Shown here: in pieces, positions 8,739 through 17,345 of the stretch
Position numbering within the stretch: the stretch's first letter is position 1
Layout: each line of letters starts with the position of its first letter
Assembly: GCA_944392315.1 (NCBI GenBank)
Contig: CALXWH010000009.1
Location: 1-62,842, forward strand
DNA: 62,842 nucleotides
Direction of reading: 5' to 3'
Source of the DNA: an uncultured Alphaproteobacteria bacterium
GTDB taxonomy: Bacteria; Pseudomonadota; Alphaproteobacteria; RF32; CAG-239
The notes under the pieces: generated by a model
Database searches by the model: none
Seen by the model: only the letters and a program-made list of their open reading frames with translations
Told to the model about the DNA's origin: nothing
Program-made: the position numbers and the translations under genes

Positions 8739-9056
8739 TTAGTTTCCTTTGTTTATATAAGTTTCAATATTCGCAAGGGCGTTGAGCAGATGTTGAGTGG
8801 CTTGGGGTAGTTTGCCGTATCGTTTATCTTGATGAAGCTCATTTAGCCAATAATTGTAGATTTTCATCATCAAGGTCTTACATTCATTGGCAAATGCTTG
8901 TAAATCGCTGTCTATCGTATTGATGTCATCTTCTTCTAATATCTGGAATTTGGTTATTTTCTCGCCGTTTTTATCCATAAAATCACCAAAATCTTCTATT
9001 CTATCAAAATTTTTATATCCTTTGCGATTGCCGGTGGTTTCTAATAATACTTTCAT
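8739..9056 (-). CDS. Small hypothetical protein of the accessory element
   Basis: 105 residues behind a strong AAGGAG site (about 9060-9066). Soluble and acidic, with a helical C-terminal half (LMMKIYNYWLNELHQDKRYG). No domain recognised. Same-strand neighbours on both sides at about 90 bases suggest one operon. Confidence 0.5.
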   Translation of the reverse strand: MKVLLETTGNRKGYKNFDRIEDFGDFMDKNGEKITKFQILEEDDINTIDSDLQAFANECKTLMMKIYNYWLNELHQDKRYGKLPQATQHLLNALANIETYINKGN

Positions 9057-9142
9057 TTTCTCTCCTTTTTAATATTTATTTCCTCTAAACATTACATACA
9101 AAACTAAAATTATCGCTTTTTGAATTTTGCAAACTAGGACTT

Positions 9143-9586
9143 CTATATCAATTCTGCCAAGCGTAAATCGGCAATTGTCAGCATCATTCGGGCTTCATTG
9201 GCCATTTTATGAGCTAAATTCCATAAATTGATACATTGTTGTTCTATACTTGCTTCGCTTTGTTCAATGTTCTTTATCTCTTCTCTATATCTGGACACAA
9301 CAAAGCGGTCGCAAAGTTCATACATCGTAAAACGATATTTGGAACTAGGGTTTTCCATAGAAATTTTTTGTGTCGGAACGGATACGTTTTGTTCCATATC
9401 GTTCAGAAATGTATTTACTTCCAATTTTAGATTATAGAATTGAGCAATTTTATCTTCAAAACAAGCTGATTGCATTCTTTCTTGTAAATCTTGATTGAAA
9501 TTTTGCAAACATCCCTGCCCCAGTTCTATGATTTTCATAACGTTGAGCTTAATTTGTTCTTCCGTGTTCTTATTAGTTATATTCAT
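9143..9586 (-). CDS. Hypothetical helical protein of the accessory element
   Basis: 147 residues, almost wholly helical in composition, with no membrane segment and no known family. Its start codon lies inside the end of the upstream winged-helix gene (14-base overlap), so translation is probably coupled and the two products may act together. Confidence 0.55.
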   Translation of the reverse strand: MNITNKNTEEQIKLNVMKIIELGQGCLQNFNQDLQERMQSACFEDKIAQFYNLKLEVNTFLNDMEQNVSVPTQKISMENPSSKYRFTMYELCDRFVVSRYREEIKNIEQSEASIEQQCINLWNLAHKMANEARMMLTIADLRLAELI

Positions 9587-10196
9587 TTCTTTGTCCTTTA
9601 ATATCTAATTTGTTTATCATGTTCTTGATTATAGTTTCCACATCTTCTGTTTGTTCTTCCGCATGCGGTATTGGCTCGCTCCTACTTTCTGCTTTTTCTT
9701 CTTGAGCGAACAGCTTGGTAGTTTGTGTTTCCTTTGTAGATTGTGTTAATTGTTTCAGTGCTTCATTTTGCTTACTGATAATATTCTCTAAATACTTTAT
9801 TTGTTCTTTAGCTTGCTTGAAATTGGCTTGCATCTCTTCTAGGCTTGCTTTTAATTCTTTATTTTCTCTTTGATAATAATTAGCCCATTGTTCTTGCTCG
9901 GCTATATCTTGTTTTAGCAGGCTTTTACTGATATTGCCCATATTGACGCCATCAAGCGGTGGAAAATCCTTTCCTGAAAGGGATAAAACTCTCCTACCCT
10001 TGTCATCTGTGATTTTGGTGATATATCCTTCACGAATAAGTTTGTTGATAATAACCTTGGTTGAATCTACCGTGCAGCCAATGACCTCTGAAATAGCTTT
10101 ATTTTGAGCGTAGAATTGATGATTATTGTTGGTTCTAAACTTGATATAGGTTAGTAAATATCGCTGTGTAATAGATAATTTTCTATCTTCATTCAT
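9573..10196 (-). CDS. Winged-helix DNA-binding protein with coiled coil
   Basis: 207 residues. Residues 1-75 look like a winged helix of the kind found in plasmid and phage replication or regulatory proteins (ITQRYLLTYIKFRTNNN, then AISEVIGCTVDSTKVIINKL and a wing YITKITDDKGRRVL). Residues about 95-150 form a coiled coil and the tail is acidic and disordered. RBS AAAGGA lies before the ATG. The palindrome array 10276-10420 lies 80-225 bases upstream of its start and is the natural candidate for its binding sites, either as autoregulatory operators or as origin iterons. It leads the minus-strand row down to 8192. Confidence 0.65.
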   Translation of the reverse strand: MNEDRKLSITQRYLLTYIKFRTNNNHQFYAQNKAISEVIGCTVDSTKVIINKLIREGYITKITDDKGRRVLSLSGKDFPPLDGVNMGNISKSLLKQDIAEQEQWANYYQRENKELKASLEEMQANFKQAKEQIKYLENIISKQNEALKQLTQSTKETQTTKLFAQEEKAESRSEPIPHAEEQTEDVETIIKNMINKLDIKGQRNEYN

Positions 10197-10275
10197 TTTT
10201 CATCCTTTATAAATTTCACTACACAAATATTTATCGCTGATTTTTGTAAAATTTGATTAGAACAAAAATGTATGC

Positions 10276-10420
10276 GGAAATGGCTATTTCCTCCTTTATT
10301 TGGAGGTGGAAACGGTTATTTCCGGAAAATCCCTACATAGAAACGGCAGTTTTCGGCGTGGTTAATCGTTATTTCCGATTTGGTAAATCTCTGTTTCCGC
10401 TATCGGAAACGACTATTTCC
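10276..10420. repeat. Array of GGAAA-N6-TTTCC palindromes (operator or iteron array)
   Basis: Sixteen-base dyads at 10276-10291 (GGAAATGGCTATTTCC), 10308-10323 (GGAAACGGTTATTTCC), 10339-10354 (AGAAACGGCAGTTTTC), 10361-10376 (right half only, GTTAATCGTTATTTCC) and 10405-10420 (GGAAACGACTATTTCC). The last overlaps an inverted GTTTCC-GCTATC-GGAAAC at 10393-10410. Start-to-start steps are 32, 31, 22 and 44 bases, all near whole helical turns, so bound proteins would lie on one face of the DNA. The array is upstream of the winged-helix gene. Confidence 0.75.
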
Positions 10421-10899
10421 GCTTCTTTTTCCCGAACACCTTGTTTCATAAGGCATTGGAGCTATTTTTCATCCCCTATAATATAATTAAAATAGAAAAA
10501 ATATCTATTATAATAGCTTTGTGGTTCTTTTGAAGAAAATAGAATACGACAAATCAAATCCTTATTCCTAGGGGAAATATATGCTCCTTGATTTACCTCC
10601 GATATATCAATCAAAAGCAAAGTAAATCGCCATTTTCAGCTCTTGGAGCAATTTAATATCTGATTTTTCCTAGGCTTAATTATGACAACAAAAAGGCACA
10701 CTTTCGTATGCCTTTGTGAAATTACTTAATAAAGGATGTCATTATTTGTTTTGACATATATATTTATCGGAGAAATTACGCATCCGGTCTTTATATAAAA
10801 AGTTAATGTGATAATAAATTTATTGCTAACAACTATTTGAATTTAAATTAAATTGCTGCAGAATCAATACATTACAGGATAAAATGTTAAAAAAAGGCC
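10421..10899. other. Intergenic stretch with one hairpin
   Basis: Nearly 500 bases without a credible gene between the palindrome array and the DUF3768 promoter. It holds an AT-rich patch with CTATTATAATAG near 10507, two CCTAGG sites (about 10567 and 10669) and one hairpin, AAAGGCA (10692-10698) with TGCCTTT (10709-10715). I see no RNA gene. Confidence 0.5.
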
Positions 10900-10928
10900 T
10901 TGACTATAGCTAAATTCGACGCTATGTC
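10900..10928 (+). promoter_or_regulatory. Candidate sigma-70 promoter of the DUF3768/recombinase pair
   Basis: TTGACT (10900-10905), a 17-base spacer and TATGTC (10923-10928), 29 bases before the chosen start of the DUF3768 gene. The -35 box is good and the -10 box is weak. Confidence 0.45.
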
Positions 10929-10957
10929 CCTCTCATAACAAAATTATGGAGATTCAA

Positions 10958-11302
10958 ATGGTTGATAATATCCCTCAAGAACAAGCTACAAAAATTGCCA
11001 AATTAAATGATGCCTTTAGAAAAGACCCTACTCAAGGATTTATAATGCTTAGCCAAGGAATGCGAGCTAATCGCTTGGTGGATATTGATGCCATTATGGA
11101 AATGTTTCGCTCTTATAATGATTTTAATGTAAATAACGACCCTTACGGCGAACATGATTTTGGTGCTTTTACATTCAAAGGCCAAAAGATTTTCTGGAAA
11201 ATTGATTACTTTGATAAAGATTTAACAGGTTTAAGTCCAGATGCTTCCAATGCGAAGATAACAACCAGAGTTGCCACAATTATGTATGCCGAAGAGTATT
11301 AA
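10958..11302 (+). CDS. DUF3768 domain protein
   Basis: 114 residues from ATG 10958, which has GGAG six bases upstream; an in-frame ATG at 10946 would be part of that site. The segment NNDPYGEHDFGAF followed by KIFWKIDYFDKDL is the hallmark of DUF3768, a small domain of unknown function seen in alphaproteobacteria and often on plasmids or islands. It is 16 bases ahead of a tyrosine recombinase on the same strand, so the two form an operon. It may be an accessory factor for that recombinase, which is inference only. Confidence 0.75.
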   Translation: MVDNIPQEQATKIAKLNDAFRKDPTQGFIMLSQGMRANRLVDIDAIMEMFRSYNDFNVNNDPYGEHDFGAFTFKGQKIFWKIDYFDKDLTGLSPDASNAKITTRVATIMYAEEY

Positions 11303-11318
11303 CGGCGAGGAGAAATAA

Positions 11319-11900
11319 ATGGTAAATGATGTATTTGTTGATGATAAGAAAATTAAAGACATTCTAACTTATATTAATGGTATCAGACATTCCGAACAAA
11401 TTCGCATGATGTTTCTTTGCAGTTTTAACGGACTTCGCTCTATTAACTTTGCTTATCTGCAAGTTAAAGATGTTTATACCGCTGAATTTAAGGTTAAAGA
11501 TGCAATTTGCTTGAATGACGATAAAAACAAAGGAAAGTATAAATGCACCTATTACCTCAATAGCCAAATGAAAAAAGAGTTCGCTGAATATTTAAAGTAT
11601 TTGAGAAAGAAACATAAAGAAGTGCTTGCAAATACTTATCTTTTTACTTCTCAAAAACAAAATAAGCCCTACTCTCGCTCTAGCATCAGCAGGCTCTTTG
11701 CGGCGATTTATCATAAATTCAGTATTCAAGGAGCCAGCCATTTAGGTAGGCATCTTTTCGTGTCCAAATTGGTCAATTCAGGTGTAAATATCTGTTTAGT
11801 GCAAAAACTGGCTAATCATAGAAATATCTCCACCACCCAAAGATATTTCAATTACAACGAACATATGCTCGCCAATGCCGTTGAAAACGTGAAGATTTAA
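11319..11900 (+). CDS. Short tyrosine recombinase/integrase
   Basis: 193 residues, essentially only the catalytic domain. The full active-site set can be read: R40 (GLR), K near 73 in the beta hairpin, H141-x-x-R144 (SHLGRH), H167 (LANH) and Y176 (QRYF). The usual N-terminal SAM-like arm domain is missing. Such short forms include FimB/FimE-type inversion recombinases and some integron or transposon integrases, so it may invert or excise local DNA rather than integrate a phage. Direct repeats (11948-12087) lie just downstream and could be its sites. Confidence 0.85.
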   Translation: MVNDVFVDDKKIKDILTYINGIRHSEQIRMMFLCSFNGLRSINFAYLQVKDVYTAEFKVKDAICLNDDKNKGKYKCTYYLNSQMKKEFAEYLKYLRKKHKEVLANTYLFTSQKQNKPYSRSSISRLFAAIYHKFSIQGASHLGRHLFVSKLVNSGVNICLVQKLANHRNISTTQRYFNYNEHMLANAVENVKI

Positions 11901-11947
11901 ACTTGTTCAAATGGTTTTTAAGTCCTATTTTGAAATCATTTTCTACC

Positions 11948-12087
11948 GAAAATGTGATTTTTTGATATTCTTTCGTGCCTTTTTTGTGAAATATTTTCAT
12001 ATTTTCCATCTGAAAATGTGATTGTTTTATGTTTTTTCGTGCCGAAAATGTGATTCTATGCTAAATTCTCCTTGAAAATATGTGATT
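11948..12087. repeat. Four direct repeats of GAAAATGTGATT
   Basis: Copies at 11948-11959, 12012-12023, 12044-12055 and a variant with two extra bases at 12074-12087. Two copies of TTTCGTGCC (11971-11979, 12035-12043) are interspersed. The first repeat is also half of an imperfect dyad with AAATCATTTTC upstream. Steps are 64, 32 and 30 bases. The block fills the gap between the recombinase stop and the ATPase at 12129 and could be recombinase arm sites or an operator. Confidence 0.7.
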
Positions 12088-12128
12088 TTTATTTTATATT
12101 TAATATATACAAAATCGGGGGGGTATAA

Positions 12129-13442
12129 ATGAAAAGACTTGCACTTGAAAAACTTAAATTATGGAAAGACAGCGAAACTCGTAAGCCTCTTGTTATCAGA
12201 GGGGCTCGTCAAGTTGGAAAAACTTGGCTCATGAAAACTTTTGCCCAAGAAACTTATAAAAATTTTGCTTATGTTAGTTTTGTAGATACTCCTGATGCAA
12301 AGAATATATTTCAGGGAAACTATAATATTGATAATATTCTATTGGGCTTAAGTGTCTTGACTAAAGTGCATATTCAACCTCATGATACTTTGATTATTTT
12401 AGATGAAATTCAAGAATGTGAGAGAGCCTTAAACGCCTTAAAATTTTTTAAGGAAAATGCTCCGGAATATCACATTGTTGCCGCCGGTAGTTTATTAGGT
12501 GTTGCTGTTCGTCAAAAACAATACTCTTTTCCAGTCGGACAAGTTGATTTTTTAAATTTATATCCTTTGAGTTTTTGTGAATTTTTAGATGCAATCGGAG
12601 AAAATCAATTATCTGAATTGATTTATGATAATAATTGGAGTGTTTTAAATAATTTTCAGGATAAATGTATCAATTTATTGAAATTATACATGTTTGTCGG
12701 CGGTATGCCCGAAGCGGTCAAAGCCTTTGCCGAAAATAAAGATATGATTGAAGTCAGACGTATTCAAAATGCTATTCTTGCCGGTTATCAAGAAGATTTT
12801 TCTAAATATACGGAAAGTTCAAATGTTGCTAAAATAACCGCAGTATGGAATTCTCTTCCCTCGCAACTGGCCAAAGAAAATCAAAAATTTACCTATAAAG
12901 ATGTGCAACCAGGAGCAAGAGCTCGTGAATATGAAGCAGCGGTTGATTGGTTAGACTTAACCGGATTAGTTTATAAAGTTAAGAAAATTACTAAACCAGA
13001 CTTACCTATTTCCAGTTATGAAGATAACTCGGCTTTTAAATTATATATGTTAGATGTCGGATTACTTTGTGCAAAATCTCTTCTTGATGCCCGAGTGATA
13101 ATTGAAGGTGATAAGATTTTTGAAGAGTTTAAAGGTTCTTTGACTGAACAGTATGTTTTACAAGAACTTAAATTAAATGAACATTTACCTATAAATTATT
13201 GGGGAAATGATAATGGTTCTGCTGAAATAGATTTTATTATTCAAAAATCAAATTTAGTTATTCCTATTGAAGTTAAAGCCAGTTGTAATCTCAAAGCTAA
13301 AAGTTTATCGTCTTACCGCAAAAAATATGAACCCAAAATTTCTATTCGTTCATCACTGGCCGGTTATGAAGTTAATAATGGGTTATTCAACATTCCTTTA
13401 TATATGATAGAAAATGTTTTAAATAATGGGCAAATTGATTAA
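12129..13442 (+). CDS. AAA_14/DUF4143 ATPase
   Basis: 437 residues. The N-terminal P-loop domain has Walker A GARQVGKT (25-32) and Walker B LIILDEIQ. The C-terminal DUF4143 part carries a PD-(D/E)XK-like signature EIDFII...IPIEVKAS near residues 360-382. This family is widespread and strain-variable in bacteria and archaea, and its role is not well established (defence or selfish element is suspected). A GGGGGGG stretch acts as ribosome site, preceded by the direct repeats. It is the first of three unrelated-by-sequence or duplicated ATPases in a row. Confidence 0.85.
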   Translation: MKRLALEKLKLWKDSETRKPLVIRGARQVGKTWLMKTFAQETYKNFAYVSFVDTPDAKNIFQGNYNIDNILLGLSVLTKVHIQPHDTLIILDEIQECERALNALKFFKENAPEYHIVAAGSLLGVAVRQKQYSFPVGQVDFLNLYPLSFCEFLDAIGENQLSELIYDNNWSVLNNFQDKCINLLKLYMFVGGMPEAVKAFAENKDMIEVRRIQNAILAGYQEDFSKYTESSNVAKITAVWNSLPSQLAKENQKFTYKDVQPGARAREYEAAVDWLDLTGLVYKVKKITKPDLPISSYEDNSAFKLYMLDVGLLCAKSLLDARVIIEGDKIFEEFKGSLTEQYVLQELKLNEHLPINYWGNDNGSAEIDFIIQKSNLVIPIEVKASCNLKAKSLSSYRKKYEPKISIRSSLAGYEVNNGLFNIPLYMIENVLNNGQID

Positions 13443-13672
13443 AACATGATTTTGATTATTTATTTTGTAAAATGTCAAACAAAATGAGGATTTTTGACTT
13501 ATTTTGACATTTTTGCATGACCGTATTTTTGAGCCTTTGACTGCCCCTATATTTTTCAACACTTTCCGAGATAATGTCAAACTATGTGCTTTTTTTGATA
13601 TTTTGATAAAAAGTTGTTGCAATCTAATTAAAATTAGTCTAAAGTAAATTATATTAATATTAGGAGGGTATT

Positions 13673-15073
13673 ATGGAATTTATCGGAAGAGAAAAAGAAC
13701 TTTATGATTTAGAGCAAGAATATCGCAATAATCACTCTTTTGTGGTTGTTTATGGACGCAGAAGAATTGGTAAAACCGCTCTTATCCAAGAGTTTATTAA
13801 AGATAAACCGGCTTTATACTTTTTAGCTACCGAGGAATCTGAACCGCAAAGTCGCAAACGCTTTGCCGGTGCTTTGGCTTCATTTGCTCAACAAGATTTT
13901 ATCGCTAAAGCTAATTTTGATGATTGGATTGAATTATTTAAAATTTTTGCCTCCATTGAATCTTCTCAAACAAAAGTCCTCGTTATTGATGAATTCCAAT
14001 ATCTGGTGAATACTAATCCTGCTTTTACCTCTATCTTTCAGAAGATTTGGGATGAAGTGCTTTCAAAACATAACATTATGGTCATTATTTGCGGTTCATA
14101 TATCAATATGATGACTAAACAAGTTTTATCCGAAAAAAGTCCTTTATATGGTCGGCGAACAGCTCAAATCAGATTGTCGCCCCTGCCCTTTATGGATTTA
14201 AGAAAATATTATACCCATAAATCTTTTGCTGAACTCGTGGAACTATATTCCGTTGCGGGCGGTGTGCCGAAATATTTAGAGTTTTTTGATAATTCCAACT
14301 CTCTAAAAGACAATATCTCTCGGGTGGTCTTAAATAAAAACGGTTTCTTATACGAGGAACCCTCGTTTTTGTTAAACAATGAAGTTAAAGAGCCCGTTAA
14401 TTACTTTTCCGTGATGCAGGCTGTTGCCGGAGAAAATCATAAATTATCGGATATCGCCTCAGCCATGCAGGTGGAAAATAATCGTTTAAGCCCTTATCTT
14501 GAAACGCTGCAAGGTCTGTATCTTCTTGAAAAAAAAGTTCCAATTACGGAAAAATATCCCGAGAAAAGCCGCAAAGGTCTATACTTCATTAAAGATATTT
14601 TTATACGGTTTTGGTTTAAATTTGTTTTTCCGTATAAAGGAGAACTTGAGTTAGGAAACTTGAATTTTGTTCTAGACAAGCTATCGCACAATTTTATAGA
14701 TAATCATGTCGCTTTTGTTTATGAAGAAATCTGTCAGGAAATATTCCTAAATCTTTGTAAAATCAAGCAAATTGATTTTATTCCCTCGCGTATCGGTTCT
14801 TATTGGGATAAAAATATTCAGATAGATGTCGTCGCTATTGATGAAAGCCACAAGCGTATCTTTGCTGCCGAATGTAAATACTTCAAACAAGATAAACCGG
14901 TTGATGTCGGGGTATATGCCAAATTATTAGAAAAATGCAAAACATCTGATTTTAACGGCTATACACTCACATACGGCTTATTCTCTAAAAGTGGCTTTAC
15001 CGAACATCTTATGGATATGGCCAGAGAAAACAGCAATCTTATTTTAATCAATGAAGATGAGATTATTGCTTAA
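13673..15073 (+). CDS. ATPase with DUF234-type nuclease tail, copy 1
   Basis: 466 residues of the archaeal-type ATPase family. Walker A GRRRIGKT (28-35), Walker B VLVIDEFQ near 103-110, a sensor-like ICGSY, a winged-helix middle section, then a C-terminal DUF234 domain with a PD-(D/E)XK signature (IQIDVVAID, AAECKYF). RBS AGGAGGG. The protein is identical to copy 2. The family is often strain-specific, and no partner is known. Two identical neighbours suggest gene-dosage change or a recent unequal crossover. Confidence 0.88.
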   Translation: MEFIGREKELYDLEQEYRNNHSFVVVYGRRRIGKTALIQEFIKDKPALYFLATEESEPQSRKRFAGALASFAQQDFIAKANFDDWIELFKIFASIESSQTKVLVIDEFQYLVNTNPAFTSIFQKIWDEVLSKHNIMVIICGSYINMMTKQVLSEKSPLYGRRTAQIRLSPLPFMDLRKYYTHKSFAELVELYSVAGGVPKYLEFFDNSNSLKDNISRVVLNKNGFLYEEPSFLLNNEVKEPVNYFSVMQAVAGENHKLSDIASAMQVENNRLSPYLETLQGLYLLEKKVPITEKYPEKSRKGLYFIKDIFIRFWFKFVFPYKGELELGNLNFVLDKLSHNFIDNHVAFVYEEICQEIFLNLCKIKQIDFIPSRIGSYWDKNIQIDVVAIDESHKRIFAAECKYFKQDKPVDVGVYAKLLEKCKTSDFNGYTLTYGLFSKSGFTEHLMDMARENSNLILINEDEIIA

Positions 15074-15110
15074 TCTTTGCTTCTATCAACTTCTCGCTTA
15101 ACAGACGTGC

Positions 15111-15206
15111 TTGGCATTGTTTTGCCAAAAGTTCTTCTCGGTGTAAAAGGAATACGTCCGCTTTTATTGCTGGCTTAAATTCTGGTTTAACCTCTCTGGC
15201 TACCAA
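15111..15206. repeat. 96-bp repeat, copies within the tandem unit (third copy at 17445)
   Basis: The block starts TTGGCATTGTTTTGCCAA, a small hairpin, and ends CTGGCTACCAA. The same block occurs at 17040-17135 inside the second unit and, with a few substitutions, alone at 17445-17540. So this piece moves or duplicates separately from the ATPase. Confidence 0.75.
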
Positions 15207-15212
15207 TATATA

Positions 15213-15236
15213 GCCTCGGATTATTCGGGGCTTTTT
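15213..15236 (+). terminator. Rho-independent terminator after ATPase copy 1
   Basis: Stem GCCTCG (15213-15218) with CGGGGC (15226-15231), one G-T pair, followed by TTTTT. Repeated at 17142-17165 after copy 2. Confidence 0.6.
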
Positions 15237-15326
15237 GGTTATAGTTGCAGATATTCTCATTTGATGCTTTTGGGCTTGCTTCATGTGGTTTGGCTCTTTG
15301 TACACGTCCATCTGTATAAAAAAATA

Positions 15327-15416
15327 TCCTCGGATCCTATTAGCCGCATCCAAGCGTGCTAATAGATACTGACTGGGCGATTTCGATTTCGTTCCCAGTA
15401 GCCGAGGACACTTTTT
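15327..15416. ncRNA. Structured element, three-way junction (possible RNA or cruciform)
   Basis: Closing stem TCCTCGG (15327-15333) with CCGAGGA (15402-15408). Inside it are an 8-bp hairpin CTATTAGC (15337-15344)/GCTAATAG (15358-15365) and a 6-bp hairpin ACTGGG (15372-15377)/CCCAGT (15394-15399). T-rich runs follow on both strands (CTTTTTATTT on plus, ATTTTTTTAT on minus). It could be a small RNA, a complex terminator or a recombination site. Strand is not decided. Exact copy at 17256-17345. Confidence 0.5.
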
Positions 15417-15601
15417 ATTTAGAACGAATTACCCTTCTCGTCAACTGATTTATTTAAAGTTAAGGTATATAAAAGTTTTTTCCTGACACTTCATTAGCGA
15501 GCTCTACGTGAATTATTTTGCTATTGATATTTTGATAAAAATTTGTTGCAATCTAATTAAAATTAGTCTAAAGTAAATTATATTAATATTAGGAGGGCAT
15601 T

Positions 15602-17002
15602 ATGGAATTTATCGGAAGAGAAAAAGAACTTTATGATTTAGAGCAGGAATATCGCAATAATCACTCTTTTGTGGTTGTTTATGGACGTAGAAGAATTGGT
15701 AAAACCGCTCTTATCCAAGAGTTTATTAAAGATAAACCGGCTTTATACTTTTTAGCTACCGAGGAATCTGAACCGCAAAGTCGCAAACGCTTTGCCGGTG
15801 CTTTGGCTTCATTTGCTCAACAAGATTTTATCGCTAAAGCTAATTTTGATGATTGGATTGAATTATTTAAAATTTTTGCCTCCATTGAATCTTCTCAAAC
15901 AAAAGTCCTCGTTATTGATGAATTCCAATATCTGGTGAATACTAATCCTGCTTTTACCTCTATCTTTCAGAAGATTTGGGATGAAGTGCTTTCAAAACAT
16001 AACATTATGGTCATTATTTGCGGTTCATATATCAATATGATGACTAAACAAGTTTTATCCGAAAAAAGTCCTTTATATGGTCGGCGAACAGCTCAAATCA
16101 GATTGTCGCCCCTGCCCTTTATGGATTTAAGAAAATATTATACCCATAAATCTTTTGCTGAACTCGTGGAACTATATTCCGTTGCGGGCGGTGTGCCGAA
16201 ATATTTAGAGTTTTTTGATAATTCCAACTCTCTAAAAGACAATATCTCTCGGGTGGTCTTAAATAAAAACGGTTTCTTATACGAGGAACCCTCGTTTTTG
16301 TTAAACAATGAAGTTAAAGAGCCCGTTAATTACTTTTCCGTGATGCAGGCTGTTGCCGGAGAAAATCATAAATTATCGGATATCGCCTCAGCCATGCAGG
16401 TGGAAAATAATCGTTTAAGCCCTTATCTTGAAACGCTGCAAGGTCTGTATCTTCTTGAAAAAAAAGTTCCAATTACGGAAAAATATCCCGAGAAAAGCCG
16501 CAAAGGTCTATACTTCATTAAAGATATTTTTATACGGTTTTGGTTTAAATTTGTTTTTCCGTATAAAGGAGAACTTGAGTTAGGAAACTTGAATTTTGTT
16601 CTAGACAAGCTATCGCACAATTTTATAGATAATCATGTCGCTTTTGTTTATGAAGAAATCTGTCAGGAAATATTCCTAAATCTTTGTAAAATCAAGCAAA
16701 TTGATTTTATTCCCTCGCGTATCGGTTCTTATTGGGATAAAAATATTCAGATAGATGTCGTCGCTATTGATGAAAGCCACAAGCGTATCTTTGCTGCCGA
16801 ATGTAAATACTTCAAACAAGATAAACCGGTTGATGTCGGGGTATATGCCAAATTATTAGAAAAATGCAAAACATCTGATTTTAACGGCTATACACTCACA
16901 TACGGCTTATTCTCTAAAAGTGGCTTTACCGAACATCTTATGGATATGGCCAGAGAAAACAGCAATCTTATTTTAATCAATGAAGATGAGATTATTGCTT
17001 AA
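15602..17002 (+). CDS. ATPase with DUF234-type nuclease tail, copy 2
   Basis: Protein identical over 466 residues to the gene at 13673. I see two silent differences near the 5' end. Same RBS and same AT-rich upstream region, so it should be expressed the same way. See copy 1 for domains. Confidence 0.88.
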   Translation: MEFIGREKELYDLEQEYRNNHSFVVVYGRRRIGKTALIQEFIKDKPALYFLATEESEPQSRKRFAGALASFAQQDFIAKANFDDWIELFKIFASIESSQTKVLVIDEFQYLVNTNPAFTSIFQKIWDEVLSKHNIMVIICGSYINMMTKQVLSEKSPLYGRRTAQIRLSPLPFMDLRKYYTHKSFAELVELYSVAGGVPKYLEFFDNSNSLKDNISRVVLNKNGFLYEEPSFLLNNEVKEPVNYFSVMQAVAGENHKLSDIASAMQVENNRLSPYLETLQGLYLLEKKVPITEKYPEKSRKGLYFIKDIFIRFWFKFVFPYKGELELGNLNFVLDKLSHNFIDNHVAFVYEEICQEIFLNLCKIKQIDFIPSRIGSYWDKNIQIDVVAIDESHKRIFAAECKYFKQDKPVDVGVYAKLLEKCKTSDFNGYTLTYGLFSKSGFTEHLMDMARENSNLILINEDEIIA

Positions 17003-17255
17003 TCTTTGCTTCTATCAACTTCTCGCTTAACAGACGTGCTTGGCATTGTTTTGCCAAAAGTTCTTCTCGGTGTAAAAGGAATACGTCCGCTTTTATTGCT
17101 GGCTTAAATTCTGGTTTAACCTCTCTGGCTACCAATATATAGCCTCGGATTATTCGGGGCTTTTTGGTTATAGTTGCAGATATTCTCATTTGATGCTTTT
17201 GGGCTTGCTTCATGTGGTTTGGCTCTTTGTACACGTCCATCTGTATAAAAAAATA

Positions 17256-17345
17256 TCCTCGGATCCTATTAGCCGCATCCAAGCGTGCTAATAGATACTG
17301 ACTGGGCGATTTCGATTTCGTTCCCAGTAGCCGAGGACACTTTTT
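17256..17345. ncRNA. Structured element, second copy
   Basis: Exact repeat of 15327-15416 with the same three stems: closing stem at 17256-17262 with 17331-17337, and two inner hairpins. Confidence 0.5.

Larger units (their letters stand above)
13595..15463. repeat. Tandem duplication unit, copy 1
   Basis: Matches 15524-17392 at a constant offset of 1929 bases. It contains the ATPase promoter region, the whole ATPase gene and the downstream structured element. I see only a few changes inside the unit (a third-position change in the tenth-codon region, a silent C/T, and G-T against G-C before the start), so the duplication is recent or homogenised. Confidence 0.9.

Noticed and set aside
8739..10196. 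Conjugation (tra) genes in the minus-strand row
   Set aside because: No relaxase, coupling protein or type IV secretion motif can be read in these four proteins.
10276..10420. CRISPR array
   Set aside because: Repeats are 16-bp dyads at variable 22-44 base steps, without unique spacers of even size and without cas genes.
15063..15353. 96-codon minus-strand frame, repeated at 16992-17282, sharing a segment with a 62-codon frame at 17379-17567
   Set aside because: No ribosome site at any candidate start, and it runs through the structured element and terminator. The shared segment is explained by the 96-bp DNA repeat. Kept only as a weak possibility.
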